A stretch of DNA of 64,000 nt from Actinacidiphila yanglinensis (GTDB taxonomy: Bacteria > Actinomycetota > Actinomycetes > Streptomycetales > Streptomycetaceae), in assembly GCF_900107965.1 (NCBI RefSeq), contig NZ_FNVU01000013.1, forward strand, positions 1 through 64,000, given 5' to 3'. The notes beneath the pieces are model-generated. The model was not told the DNA's origin. It saw only the letters and a program-made list of their open reading frames with translations, and ran no database searches. Shown here piece after piece: positions 1 to 7,254 of the stretch (positions within the stretch are counted from its first letter, which is position 1; every line of letters begins with the position of its first letter). A program made the translations under genes and the position numbers.

Positions 1-1092
1 GTACCTGGTCAGGTCGATCCGGACGTCCTCCAGCAGGACGGCGGGGGTGTCGCGGGTCCAGTACGCGAGACGGTCCGCGAGCGGGTAGAAGGCACCTTCG
101 ACGTTGCGGGCCTCGATCACGCCGTCGGTGTAGAGCAGCAGGATGTCGCCGAGCGCCAGGTCGTAGCTGTCGACGTGGTGGCCGCCCCGGCCGAGGTCCC
201 CCAGGCCGAGCGGCAGCTCGGGCACGTCCGGCAGCAGCGGGATGACGCGGTCACCGCGGATGAGCAGCGGCGGGGGGTGCCCGCAGTTCGCGATACGCAC
301 CGTTCCCCCGTCGTCGGCGATGTCCACCACGACGGCGGTCACGAACCGCTCCAGGAACTCCGGCTCGACCGGGCGGGAGTCGACCGTGCCCGGCGCGCCG
401 TTCTCCTCCAGGTCGACCAGGTCGTCACGCAGTCCCTCGTCGAGGTAGCCCGGCAGCGACTCCAGCGGCACGCCGGAGCGCACCGCCCGGCGGAAGGAGC
501 TCAGCAGCAGCCCCACCACCTCCACAGCGGCTAGGCCCTTGCCCTGCACGTCGCCGACGAGCACACGGGTGTCCCCCCGTTCGTCCACCCCGGCGGCATA
601 GAGGTCACCCCCGATCGCCGCCTCCTCCTCCGCGGCCAGGTACATCGAGGAGATCGTCACCCGGCCCAGCCGGCCCGGCAGCGGGCGCAGCAGCGCCCGC
701 TGGGTCGCCTCGGCGACCTTCCTGACCTTCGCCAGCTGGCGCTCGCGGCGCGCGCGGGCGCGCGCGGCCAGCACGGCCCCGGCGCCGACCAGCACCGCGG
801 TCGCCAGCACCACGGGAAAGTTAGCGGTGCCGAGGAGGTTGTTGTCCGCGGAGGCCCAGACGACCGCGCCGACGGTCAGGATGCTGATCAGGAGGACGTC
901 GAGCGGGCCGAGGAACACCGCGGCCAGCGCGGGCACGGCGGCCGTCAGACCGGTGATGCGGATCCGCTCGCCGCTGACCAGATTCACGCCGAGCATCACG
1001 GCGAGGGACACGAGCGCGGCGGTGAGCAGGATCGGCCGGGACTTCAGCGCCCTCCAACCGACCGGCCGCCCGTCGGCGCGCCTCGATTTCAT
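1..1092 (-). CDS. Membrane-anchored SpoIIE/PP2C serine phosphatase (3' end cut by window)
   Basis: Only the first 364 codons lie in the window; the stop is beyond base 1. The N-terminus carries three or four hydrophobic segments (about residues 20-40, 45-65, 65-80 and 92-110), then a basic linker, then a SpoIIE-type PP2C phosphatase domain. Metal-binding signatures are visible: IGGDLYA near residue 160, GDVQGKG near 180 and YTDG near 330. Such proteins dephosphorylate anti-anti-sigma factors in partner-switching pathways that release alternative sigma factors; this is family knowledge. The start ATG overlaps the stop of the upstream phosphatase gene (ATGA), so the two are probably translationally coupled. 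No kinase or anti-sigma gene is visible next to it in the window. Confidence 0.88.
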   Translation of the reverse strand, partial: MKSRRADGRPVGWRALKSRPILLTAALVSLAVMLGVNLVSGERIRITGLTAAVPALAAVFLGPLDVLLISILTVGAVVWASADNNLLGTANFPVVLATAVLVGAGAVLAARARARRERQLAKVRKVAEATQRALLRPLPGRLGRVTISSMYLAAEEEAAIGGDLYAAGVDERGDTRVLVGDVQGKGLAAVEVVGLLLSSFRRAVRSGVPLESLPGYLDEGLRDDLVDLEENGAPGTVDSRPVEPEFLERFVTAVVVDIADDGGTVRIANCGHPPPLLIRGDRVIPLLPDVPELPLGLGDLGRGGHHVDSYDLALGDILLLYTDGVIEARNVEGAFYPLADRLAYWTRDTPAVLLEDVRIDLTRY

Positions 1093-3269
1093 GGCTCAAA
1101 TTTACCGCCGCGCCCCGCATCCTTCTCGTCCGCGGACCGCTGCGCGGTGAGGACGAGCAGGGCCTGGTCGTCGTCGGTGGGGACGCCGGCGGTGTGCCGG
1201 CTGACCGCCCGGATGACGGCGCCGAGGACATCGTGCGCGGTGACCGGCCGGGCCCGGTCGAGCGCTCGGGTGATGCCGGCCTCGCCGAACTGCCGGCCCG
1301 CGCGGTCGCGGGACTCGGTGATGCCGTCGGTGGTGAGCACCAGCGACTCGCCGGCCCGCAGCCGCAGCGAGGCCGCGTCGGGCACCGCCTCGCGGAACGC
1401 GCCGAGCAGCATCCCCTCGCTGCTGACGGGTGCGGGAGGGCTGCCGGGCCGGTGGTGCACGGGCATCAGGTGCCCGGCCCTGATGAGGTCGATGTCGAGC
1501 CGGTCCCCGCGCGGCAGCAGGTGGCCGTAGACGAGGGTGACGAAGTCACCGCCGCTGCCGGGGACGCGTTCGAGCAGTGCGGTGTTGATGGCGCCGGCGA
1601 CGGCGACGGGGTCGGCGAGCAGCGGGGCGACGGCGCGTGCGGTGTGCCGGACCAGGGCGGTGATGGTGGCGGCCCGCGCCCCGCGCCCACAGACGTCGCC
1701 GATCATGAAGGCCCACCGGCCGCCGGGCAGCGGGAACACGTCGTAGAAGTCGCCGCCGATGTCCAGCCCCTCGCCGGCCGGGCGGTAGTAGGCGGCCAGC
1801 TCCCCGCCGGGCAGGTCGGGCATGTCGGCCAGGAGCAGCCCGGCCTGGAGGTCGTGCGCGAGCCGGGCCCGGTCGCGGAACTGTCGGGCGTTGCGCGCGA
1901 CGGTGGAAGCGCGGTGGGCCAGTTCCTCGGCGAGGGCGACCTGGCGCCATTCCAGGGGGTGGTCGCCGGTGGTGAGCAGGGTCAGGGTGCCGTAGCCGCG
2001 GCCGCGCTCCCGCAGCGGGATGCGGACGTGGCCGGTGACGTCGAGGGCCTCCCACGGGCCCGGGGTGTCGGGGGCGCCCCGGGCGATCCTGGTGGCCTCC
2101 GGAGTGGTGCCGGAGGGCAGGACCGCGGCGGAGTGCGCGGCGAGCAGCAGCTGCTGGCCCGGCTTCTCCGCGCGGGCGGCGATCCTGCGCACCCGCCCGT
2201 CGGCGAGGGCGTCGATGACGCACAAAGGGGCGAGGTCGGGCACGCACAGCCGGGCGAGGTGGCGGAGGGTCTGCTCGTAGTCCAGGTCGCGGCCGAGCGC
2301 GGTGCCGGCCTCCAGCAGGAACGCCAGGTCCTCGCGGGCGGCCTTCTCCCGGGCCTCGGCGACGGCCCTGGCCTCCTCGGCCCGGTGCCGCTCGACGGCG
2401 AGCGCGGCGATCCTCGCGAAGGCGGTGCACAGCGCCAGGTCGGAGTCCTGGGGGGCGCGCGGGGTGCGGTGGTACATCGCGAAGGTGCCGAGCAGCCTGT
2501 CGTCGGAGGAGATGATCGGGGTGGACCAGCAGGCGGCGACCCCGGCGTCGGCGGCCTGCTCCCGGTAGTCCTCCCAGGACGGGTCGGTGGCGATGTCGCT
2601 GGTGACGACCGCGCGGCGGCGGTGCGCGGCGGTGCCGCACGAGCCCATGCCCTCGCCGGTGGCGATCCCGTCGATGGCCTCGTTGAAGGAGTCGGGCAGG
2701 CTCGGCGCGGCGCCGTGCCGCAGGTGCAGGCCGTCAGGGTCGGCGAGCAGGACGGAGGCGATCACTCCGGGTGCGAGGTCCTCGATGACGTGGGTCATGC
2801 CGTCGAGCACCTCGTGCAGCGGGGCATGCCGGGCGATCTGCTCCAGCAGGGCGCGCTGCTCGGCGGCGAGCTCCTGGGCGTGCCTGAGCGGGGTGATGTC
2901 GACGCCGAGCACGCGCACGCCCAGGGTCCCGCCGGAGTCGTCCAGGCGGGGTTCGACGGTGAGGTCGAAGTACGCCTCACGGCTGTGGCCACCGCCCTCG
3001 AGGCGGACCGGGACGTCCTGCGCGGAGTAGGGGCGGCCGGTGCGGTAGACGCCGTCCAGGAGGGTGATCAGGCCCTGGCCGACGAGTTCGGGCAGGCTGC
3101 GGGCGAGCGGGCGGCCGAGGGCACGGGCGTCGGTGCCGAGCACCGCATTGAAGGTCGCGTTGGCGACCCGCAGGATGTGCTCGGGGCCTTCGAACACGGC
3201 GAGCACGGCGGACGAGCGGCCGAACGGATTGTCCGGCTCGCCGTCGCTCCGGGCGCTGTGAGCAGCCAT
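1089..3269 (-). CDS. PAS-GAF-SpoIIE multidomain sensor phosphatase
   Basis: A 726-residue soluble RsbU/SpoIIE-type phosphatase. An N-terminal PAS-like domain (about 20-135) is followed by a GAF domain (about 150-300), a second weaker GAF-like region (about 325-480) and the phosphatase domain. GGDFYD (about 505), GDVCGRG (about 524), TTDG (about 646) and a DDD triplet (about 699) are the expected metal ligands. It probably senses a small ligand or redox signal and dephosphorylates an anti-anti-sigma factor. I chose ATG 3269 (MAAHSARS) because GAGGGGAG lies just upstream; an in-frame start at 3389 would add 40 residues without domain character. It ends in ATGA overlap with the membrane phosphatase downstream. 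Confidence 0.9.
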   Translation of the reverse strand: MAAHSARSDGEPDNPFGRSSAVLAVFEGPEHILRVANATFNAVLGTDARALGRPLARSLPELVGQGLITLLDGVYRTGRPYSAQDVPVRLEGGGHSREAYFDLTVEPRLDDSGGTLGVRVLGVDITPLRHAQELAAEQRALLEQIARHAPLHEVLDGMTHVIEDLAPGVIASVLLADPDGLHLRHGAAPSLPDSFNEAIDGIATGEGMGSCGTAAHRRRAVVTSDIATDPSWEDYREQAADAGVAACWSTPIISSDDRLLGTFAMYHRTPRAPQDSDLALCTAFARIAALAVERHRAEEARAVAEAREKAAREDLAFLLEAGTALGRDLDYEQTLRHLARLCVPDLAPLCVIDALADGRVRRIAARAEKPGQQLLLAAHSAAVLPSGTTPEATRIARGAPDTPGPWEALDVTGHVRIPLRERGRGYGTLTLLTTGDHPLEWRQVALAEELAHRASTVARNARQFRDRARLAHDLQAGLLLADMPDLPGGELAAYYRPAGEGLDIGGDFYDVFPLPGGRWAFMIGDVCGRGARAATITALVRHTARAVAPLLADPVAVAGAINTALLERVPGSGGDFVTLVYGHLLPRGDRLDIDLIRAGHLMPVHHRPGSPPAPVSSEGMLLGAFREAVPDAASLRLRAGESLVLTTDGITESRDRAGRQFGEAGITRALDRARPVTAHDVLGAVIRAVSRHTAGVPTDDDQALLVLTAQRSADEKDAGRGGKFEP

Positions 3270-3394
3270 CCCGGGCTCCCCTCGCTTGTCGTGCGCAGCC
3301 CCGAAATTCACTGTGCCACAGTCGTCGAACAATGGTAAATGTCCCGAATTGTGATGATCTCGAAAAACGGCGGCGCGAGGCGGGCGCACCCTGT

Positions 3395-3400
3395 TACCGT
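3395..3400 (+). promoter_or_regulatory. -10 element of a probable leaderless promoter
   Basis: TACCGT matches TANNNT and ends 6 nt before ATG 3407, placing the predicted transcription start on the A of that ATG. No good -35 box is visible. Confidence 0.4.
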
Positions 3401-3406
3401 CGAGGC

Positions 3407-3475
3407 ATGAAGGTCACGCACCGCACCACCACCGCGACCGCGCGAGCGACCAGCTCGCCGGTTGCCGCCGCCTGA
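3407..3475 (+). CDS. 22-residue Thr/Ala-rich leader peptide (putative)
   Basis: A 23-codon ORF begins MKVTHRTTTATARATSS and ends in PVAAA before TGA. Of its 22 codons, six are Thr and six are Ala, including three consecutive Ala codons directly before the stop. It lies 119 nt upstream of the AlaRS-like gene on the same strand. A TANNNT -10 box six nt upstream suggests a leaderless mRNA, as is usual for actinobacterial leader peptides. The stop is followed after 15 nt by a GAAA-loop hairpin, then by sequence that can sequester the gene's ribosome binding site. Composition alone can arise by chance in this GC-rich DNA, so the attenuator role is inference. Confidence 0.45.
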   Translation: MKVTHRTTTATARATSSPVAAA

Positions 3476-3490
3476 CCTCACTCCACTCCC

Positions 3491-3515
3491 CCGGCGACCG
3501 GAAACGGTCCGCCGG
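3491..3515 (+). promoter_or_regulatory. RNA hairpin with GAAA tetraloop (attenuator candidate)
   Basis: CCGGC-GACCG pairs with CGGTC-(C)-GCCGG around a GAAA tetraloop: ten base pairs with a single bulged C. GNRA loops stabilise RNA hairpins. It starts 15 nt after the leader-peptide stop and has no U-tract, so it is not a plain intrinsic terminator. Confidence 0.5.
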
Positions 3516-3544
3516 TGCGCGCGCTGCGCCTTCCTCCGCTCACG

Positions 3545-3588
3545 GCCCTTCCGGCGGCCGCTTTCCGCTCGCCCGTCCCGGAAAGGGC
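3545..3588 (+). promoter_or_regulatory. Structure able to sequester the AlaRS-like gene's ribosome binding site
   Basis: The ribosome binding site GGAAAGGG (3580-3587) can pair with GCCCTTCCGG (3545-3554, one bulge), or alternatively CGGAAAG (3579-3585) can pair with CTTTCCG (3561-3567). The two pairings are mutually exclusive, and either would mask the Shine-Dalgarno sequence. Confidence 0.45.
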
Positions 3589-3594
3589 TCCGCC

Positions 3595-4797
3595 ATGGAC
3601 ACCGAGCAGACCGTCCGCACCTTCCTCGACTTCTACCGCGACCGCGGCCACCATGTGCTACCGGGTGCCTCGCTGGTGCGGCCGCCCGGCGACCCGGTGC
3701 TCTTCACCACCTCCGGCATGCACCCGCTCACCCCCTACCTCACCGGCCGCCCGCACCCGGACGGGGTGCGGCTGGCCGACGTGCAGCGCTGCCTGCGCAC
3801 CACGGACCTGGACGAGGTGGGCGATCCCACCCATCTGACCGCCTTCCAGATGCTCGGGTCCTGGTCGCTCGGCGACTACGGCAGCCCCCGGAGCGTCACC
3901 TGGGCCCGCGACCTGCTGGTCGACGGGTACGGCATCCCGCCGGGCCGGCTGCACGCCACCGTCTTCGGCGGCGAGTCCGGCCATCCCGGGGAAGGACTCG
4001 GCCCGGACATCGAGACCGAGGACGCCTGGGGCGAGCTGGGGGTGCCGGTCGAGCGGCTCGGCCCGGACAACTGGTGGTCCAACGGCCCCACCGGCCCGTG
4101 CGGCCCCGACTCGGAGATCTTCGTGTGGACCGGCGACGGCGAGCCCGCAGGCACCCCGGGCACCGACCCGCGCTGGGTGGAGATCTGGAACCACGTCTCG
4201 ATGCGCTACCTGCGCCACGACGACGGCAGCCTCCACTCCCTGCCGCGCGGCAGCATCGACACCGGTATGGGCCTGGAGCGTCTCGTGACGATCCTTCAGG
4301 GCAGGCCGTCGGTCTACGAGTCGGACGCCTTCGACACCTGGCGAGGCGTGCTGCCCGGACTGTGGGGCGGCGACGAGCCGACCCGCCGGATCGTCGCCGA
4401 CCACCTGCGCTCGGCCGCCGTCCTGATCAGCGACGGGGTACGCCCCGCCGCCACCGGGCACGGCTACGTGCTGCGCCGGCTGGTGCGCCGGGTGCTGACG
4501 CTGCTGTGGCGCGAGGACCGCGACCGTACGCTCGGCGACCTGCCGCCCGAGCCGGTCGAGGACTCCCTGCGCCACTTCGGCCTGCCCCCGCAGGGCCCGC
4601 CACGGGCTCCCCGGGTGCGGGACGTGCTGCTCGACGAGGAGCGGCGGTTCGGCTCCCAGCTGGACCGGGGCCGCCGGGTGCTGTCGCAGCGCCGCTTCTC
4701 CGGGCCGCTCGGCGAGGAGGACTACGCCTTCCTGCACGACACGCACGGGCTGCCCCGCGAGCTGGTCACGGCCCTGCGCGCCGAGCAGCAGGGGTAG
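3595..4797 (+). CDS. Truncated alanyl-tRNA synthetase paralogue (aminoacylation core only)
   Basis: A 400-residue protein aligning with the catalytic core and tRNA-recognition middle region of AlaRS: LDFYRDRGHHVLPGASLV (about 11-28), GSWSLGDY (about 88-95), GPTGPCGPDSEIF (about 164-176), VEIWN (about 195), DTGMGLERL (about 222-230), and IADHLRSAAVLISDGVRP-like sequence near 260. It stops at the segment equivalent to LYDTYGFP (here LHDTHGLP), so the editing domain and C-Ala domain of a normal AlaRS of about 890 residues are absent. The GGKHNDLE loop of bacterial AlaRS is replaced by TTDLDEVG after QRCLR. It probably activates alanine or a similar amino acid but is unlikely to be the housekeeping enzyme. 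Resistance, amino-acid carrier charging or regulation are possible roles. Confidence 0.85.
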   Translation: MDTEQTVRTFLDFYRDRGHHVLPGASLVRPPGDPVLFTTSGMHPLTPYLTGRPHPDGVRLADVQRCLRTTDLDEVGDPTHLTAFQMLGSWSLGDYGSPRSVTWARDLLVDGYGIPPGRLHATVFGGESGHPGEGLGPDIETEDAWGELGVPVERLGPDNWWSNGPTGPCGPDSEIFVWTGDGEPAGTPGTDPRWVEIWNHVSMRYLRHDDGSLHSLPRGSIDTGMGLERLVTILQGRPSVYESDAFDTWRGVLPGLWGGDEPTRRIVADHLRSAAVLISDGVRPAATGHGYVLRRLVRRVLTLLWREDRDRTLGDLPPEPVEDSLRHFGLPPQGPPRAPRVRDVLLDEERRFGSQLDRGRRVLSQRRFSGPLGEEDYAFLHDTHGLPRELVTALRAEQQG

Positions 4798-4812
4798 CGG
4801 CCGGAACGCACC

Positions 4813-4847
4813 GCGCCCCCGCCGCGGAGGAACCGCGGCGGGGGCGC
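4813..4847. terminator. Bidirectional terminator hairpin
   Basis: A perfect 15-bp stem (4813-4827 with 4833-4847) and AGGAA loop lies between the convergent AlaRS-like and cyclophilin genes. Confidence 0.85.
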
Positions 4848-4898
4848 CGTACGCGCGTAGGGGTCAGGCGGAGGTCGGTACCGGCATGTGCGTGCGGC

Positions 4899-5408
4899 TC
4901 ACGCGGCGGCGGGGACCGTGCCGGACTCGGTGATGACGACCTTCGAGTTGAGGGAGCCGCTGCGGGAGCCCTTGCCCTCGATCTGCTTGACCAGGTCCTG
5001 GCCGTCGACGACCTCGCCGAACACGACGTGCTTGCCGTCCAGCCAGCTCGTCACCACGGTGGTCACGAAGAACTGCGAACCGTTGCTGTTCGGGCCCGCG
5101 TTCGCCATGGACAGCAGGAACGGGCGGTCGTGCTTCAGCTGGAAGTTCTCGTCCTCGAACTTGTTGCCGTAGATGCTCTTGCCGCCGCGGCCGTCGCCAC
5201 TGGTGAAGTCGCCGCCCTGGAGCATGAACTCCGGGATGACGCGGTGGAAGGCGGAGCCCGCGTAGCCGAACCCGTTCTGGCCGGTGGCCAGCTCGCGGAA
5301 GTTGCGGGCGGTCTTCGGCACGACGTCGTCGAACAGGCGGAAGACGATCCGCCCGGCGGGCGCACCGTCGATGGAGATGTCGAAGTAGACGTTGTCCTTG
5401 TTGTCCAT
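4899..5408 (-). CDS. Cyclophilin-type peptidyl-prolyl cis-trans isomerase
   Basis: A 169-residue single-domain cytoplasmic cyclophilin that catalyses proline cis-trans isomerisation during folding. Signature pieces are clear: FRELATGQNGFGYAGSAFHR (catalytic Arg at its end), MLQGGDFTSGDGRGG, LLSMANAGPNSNGSQFF, TSWLDGKHVVFGEV. No signal peptide or membrane segment is present. Start ATG 5408 is preceded by AGGATGGGG. It is convergent with the AlaRS-like gene and divergent from the MFS pump. The length is normal for the PpiA/PpiB class of Streptomyces. Confidence 0.96.
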   Translation of the reverse strand: MDNKDNVYFDISIDGAPAGRIVFRLFDDVVPKTARNFRELATGQNGFGYAGSAFHRVIPEFMLQGGDFTSGDGRGGKSIYGNKFEDENFQLKHDRPFLLSMANAGPNSNGSQFFVTTVVTSWLDGKHVVFGEVVDGQDLVKQIEGKGSRSGSLNSKVVITESGTVPAAA

Positions 5409-5567
5409 GGCCCCATCCTGACATCTCCGCCGCGCGCCCCTGCACAGGGGGCGGCGCAGCCACCCCCTTCGGACCATCCATCCGGCCATCCGCGGCTGGC
5501 GGGACCGGCCGGCCCATCCGAGGGTGGAGCGGGACGAGCAGCGTGCGGACACGGGCGAGGAGAGCGG

Positions 5568-7199
5568 ATGGCGGTCACGGCCGGAGCCGGCGGGCGGTCG
5601 AAGAACCTCGTGCTGGCGGCGATGATCTTCGCCGTCGCCATGACCTTCATCGACCAGACCATCGTGTCGATCGCGGTCCCCGAGATCCAGGACGAGCTGC
5701 GGCTGTCCAGCACCGGCGTGCAGTGGGCGGTCAACGCGTACCTGCTGTCGTTGGCGGCGTTCTTCGCGTACGGCGGGCGGCTGGCCGACACCGTCGGGCA
5801 CCGGCGGATCGTGGTGCTGGGCGTGCTGGTCTTCGCGCTGTCGTCGCTGCTGTGCGGGCTCACCCCGAAGGGAGCCGCGGCGCAGACCTGGATCGTGGTG
5901 TTCCGGGCGGTGCAGGGCTTCGGCGGCGCCCTGATGTTCCCGGCCGCGCTGGGCATCGTGGTGCAGACGTTCCCGCTCCGCGAGCGCGGGAAGGCGCTGG
6001 CGCTGTTCTTCGGGATCGCCGGCGGGCTGACCGCGATCGGCCCGATCCTCGGCGGCTGGCTGACCGAGTGGACCTGGCGGGCCATCTTCTGGGTGAACCT
6101 CCCCGTCGCGGCGATCGCCCTGGTGCTGATCGCGCGGGCGAGGCCGGTCACCGACCACCGGCCGGCCCCGATGGACTACCGGGGCCTGGCGCTGATCGTG
6201 GCCGGCGTCGGGCTGAGCGTCTTCGGCTTCCAGCAGTCCCAGATCTGGCACTGGTCCAACCCCGGGATCTGGCTGTGCATCGCCGCCGGCGTGGCCCTGC
6301 TGGCCGTCTTCTCCCGGGTGGAGCTGCGCACCGCCTCCCCGCTGATCCAGGTGCGGATCTTCGCCGACCGGGCGTTCGCCGTGGAGAACCTGGTGCTCGG
6401 CATCGCGATGCTGGTGTTCGTCCCGTTCTTCTTCTTCGCCAGCGAGTACGCGCAGATCGCGCTCGGGAAGTCCGCGTCCGGCGCCGGCGAGTACCTGCTC
6501 TACTTCTTCCTCGGCTTCGTGGTCGCCTCGCAGATCGGCGGGCGGATGCTGGACCGCGGCGGGGCGAAGCGGCCGGTGGTGATGGGCTGCGTGATCTGCG
6601 CGATCGGTTTCTACCTGCTGGCGGGCGAGGTCACCGACCTCGACTTCGGCGCCCAGCAGTGGTCCATCGTGCTCGCGGGCGCCGGCATGGGCTTCATGCT
6701 CACCCCGGCGAGCACCGACGCGGTCAACCGCGCCTCCCGGCTGTCCTACGGCGAGGCGACCGGCATCACCCAGACCGTGCGGAACTACTCGGCGAGCCTC
6801 GGGCTCGCGGTGCTCGGCACCATCTCCGTCGCCCGGTTCGAGTCCCACCTGCGCTCCTCCCTGATCGCCCAGGGGGTACCGGCCGCCCAGGCCGGCACCG
6901 AGGCGCACGACCTCGCGCAGGACCACCGCTCCACCCAGGGCGCCACCGCCATCCCGCACTTCGTCCGCCTGGACTTCGCCTACTCCACCCGCACGGTCTT
7001 CTACGTGATGGCCGGGATCATGGCCGCGGCGGCGGTCGCGGCCTGGGTGGGCCTGCAGCGCGGTGTCCAGCAGTTCGACGAGGCGGGCGGGGCGGACGGG
7101 GCGGTGCAGGCCGGTACGGCGCAGGGCGGCACGGACCGGGACGCGGGCGGCGACCCGGGTCCGGAGAAGGACGGGCCGCCACCCGCTCATCGGCCCTGA
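5568..7199 (+). CDS. MFS drug:proton antiporter, DHA2 (14-TMS) family
   Basis: A 543-residue inner-membrane transporter with about 14 hydrophobic helices. Motif A-like GGRLADTVGHRR follows helix 2, and motif C-like GIAGGLTAIGPILGGWL lies in helix 5, typical of the EmrB/QacA branch of exporters. The hydrophilic tail after about residue 505 is Gly/Asp-rich and probably disordered. Start ATG 5568 has GAGGAGAG just upstream. No adjacent TetR or MarR regulator is seen, so the substrate cannot be guessed. It ends convergently with the GH3 gene 55 nt away. Confidence 0.93.
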   Translation: MAVTAGAGGRSKNLVLAAMIFAVAMTFIDQTIVSIAVPEIQDELRLSSTGVQWAVNAYLLSLAAFFAYGGRLADTVGHRRIVVLGVLVFALSSLLCGLTPKGAAAQTWIVVFRAVQGFGGALMFPAALGIVVQTFPLRERGKALALFFGIAGGLTAIGPILGGWLTEWTWRAIFWVNLPVAAIALVLIARARPVTDHRPAPMDYRGLALIVAGVGLSVFGFQQSQIWHWSNPGIWLCIAAGVALLAVFSRVELRTASPLIQVRIFADRAFAVENLVLGIAMLVFVPFFFFASEYAQIALGKSASGAGEYLLYFFLGFVVASQIGGRMLDRGGAKRPVVMGCVICAIGFYLLAGEVTDLDFGAQQWSIVLAGAGMGFMLTPASTDAVNRASRLSYGEATGITQTVRNYSASLGLAVLGTISVARFESHLRSSLIAQGVPAAQAGTEAHDLAQDHRSTQGATAIPHFVRLDFAYSTRTVFYVMAGIMAAAAVAAWVGLQRGVQQFDEAGGADGAVQAGTAQGGTDRDAGGDPGPEKDGPPPAHRP

Positions 7200-7254
7200 T
7201 GCGGGCCCTCGGCGACGGTGCGGTCGGGTCGCCGGGGCCGGTCGGACAAGGGCG

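Noticed and set aside
1194..3338. 714-codon open frame on the plus strand
   Set aside because: It is antisense to the PAS-GAF phosphatase, is Gly/Ala/Val/Asp-rich and has no domain; it is a by-product of GC-biased codon use.
3462..5567. Long in-frame extension upstream of the MFS transporter
   Set aside because: The frame runs through the AlaRS-like gene, the terminator and the cyclophilin antisense strand; a good ribosome site and the first membrane helix place the real start at 5568.
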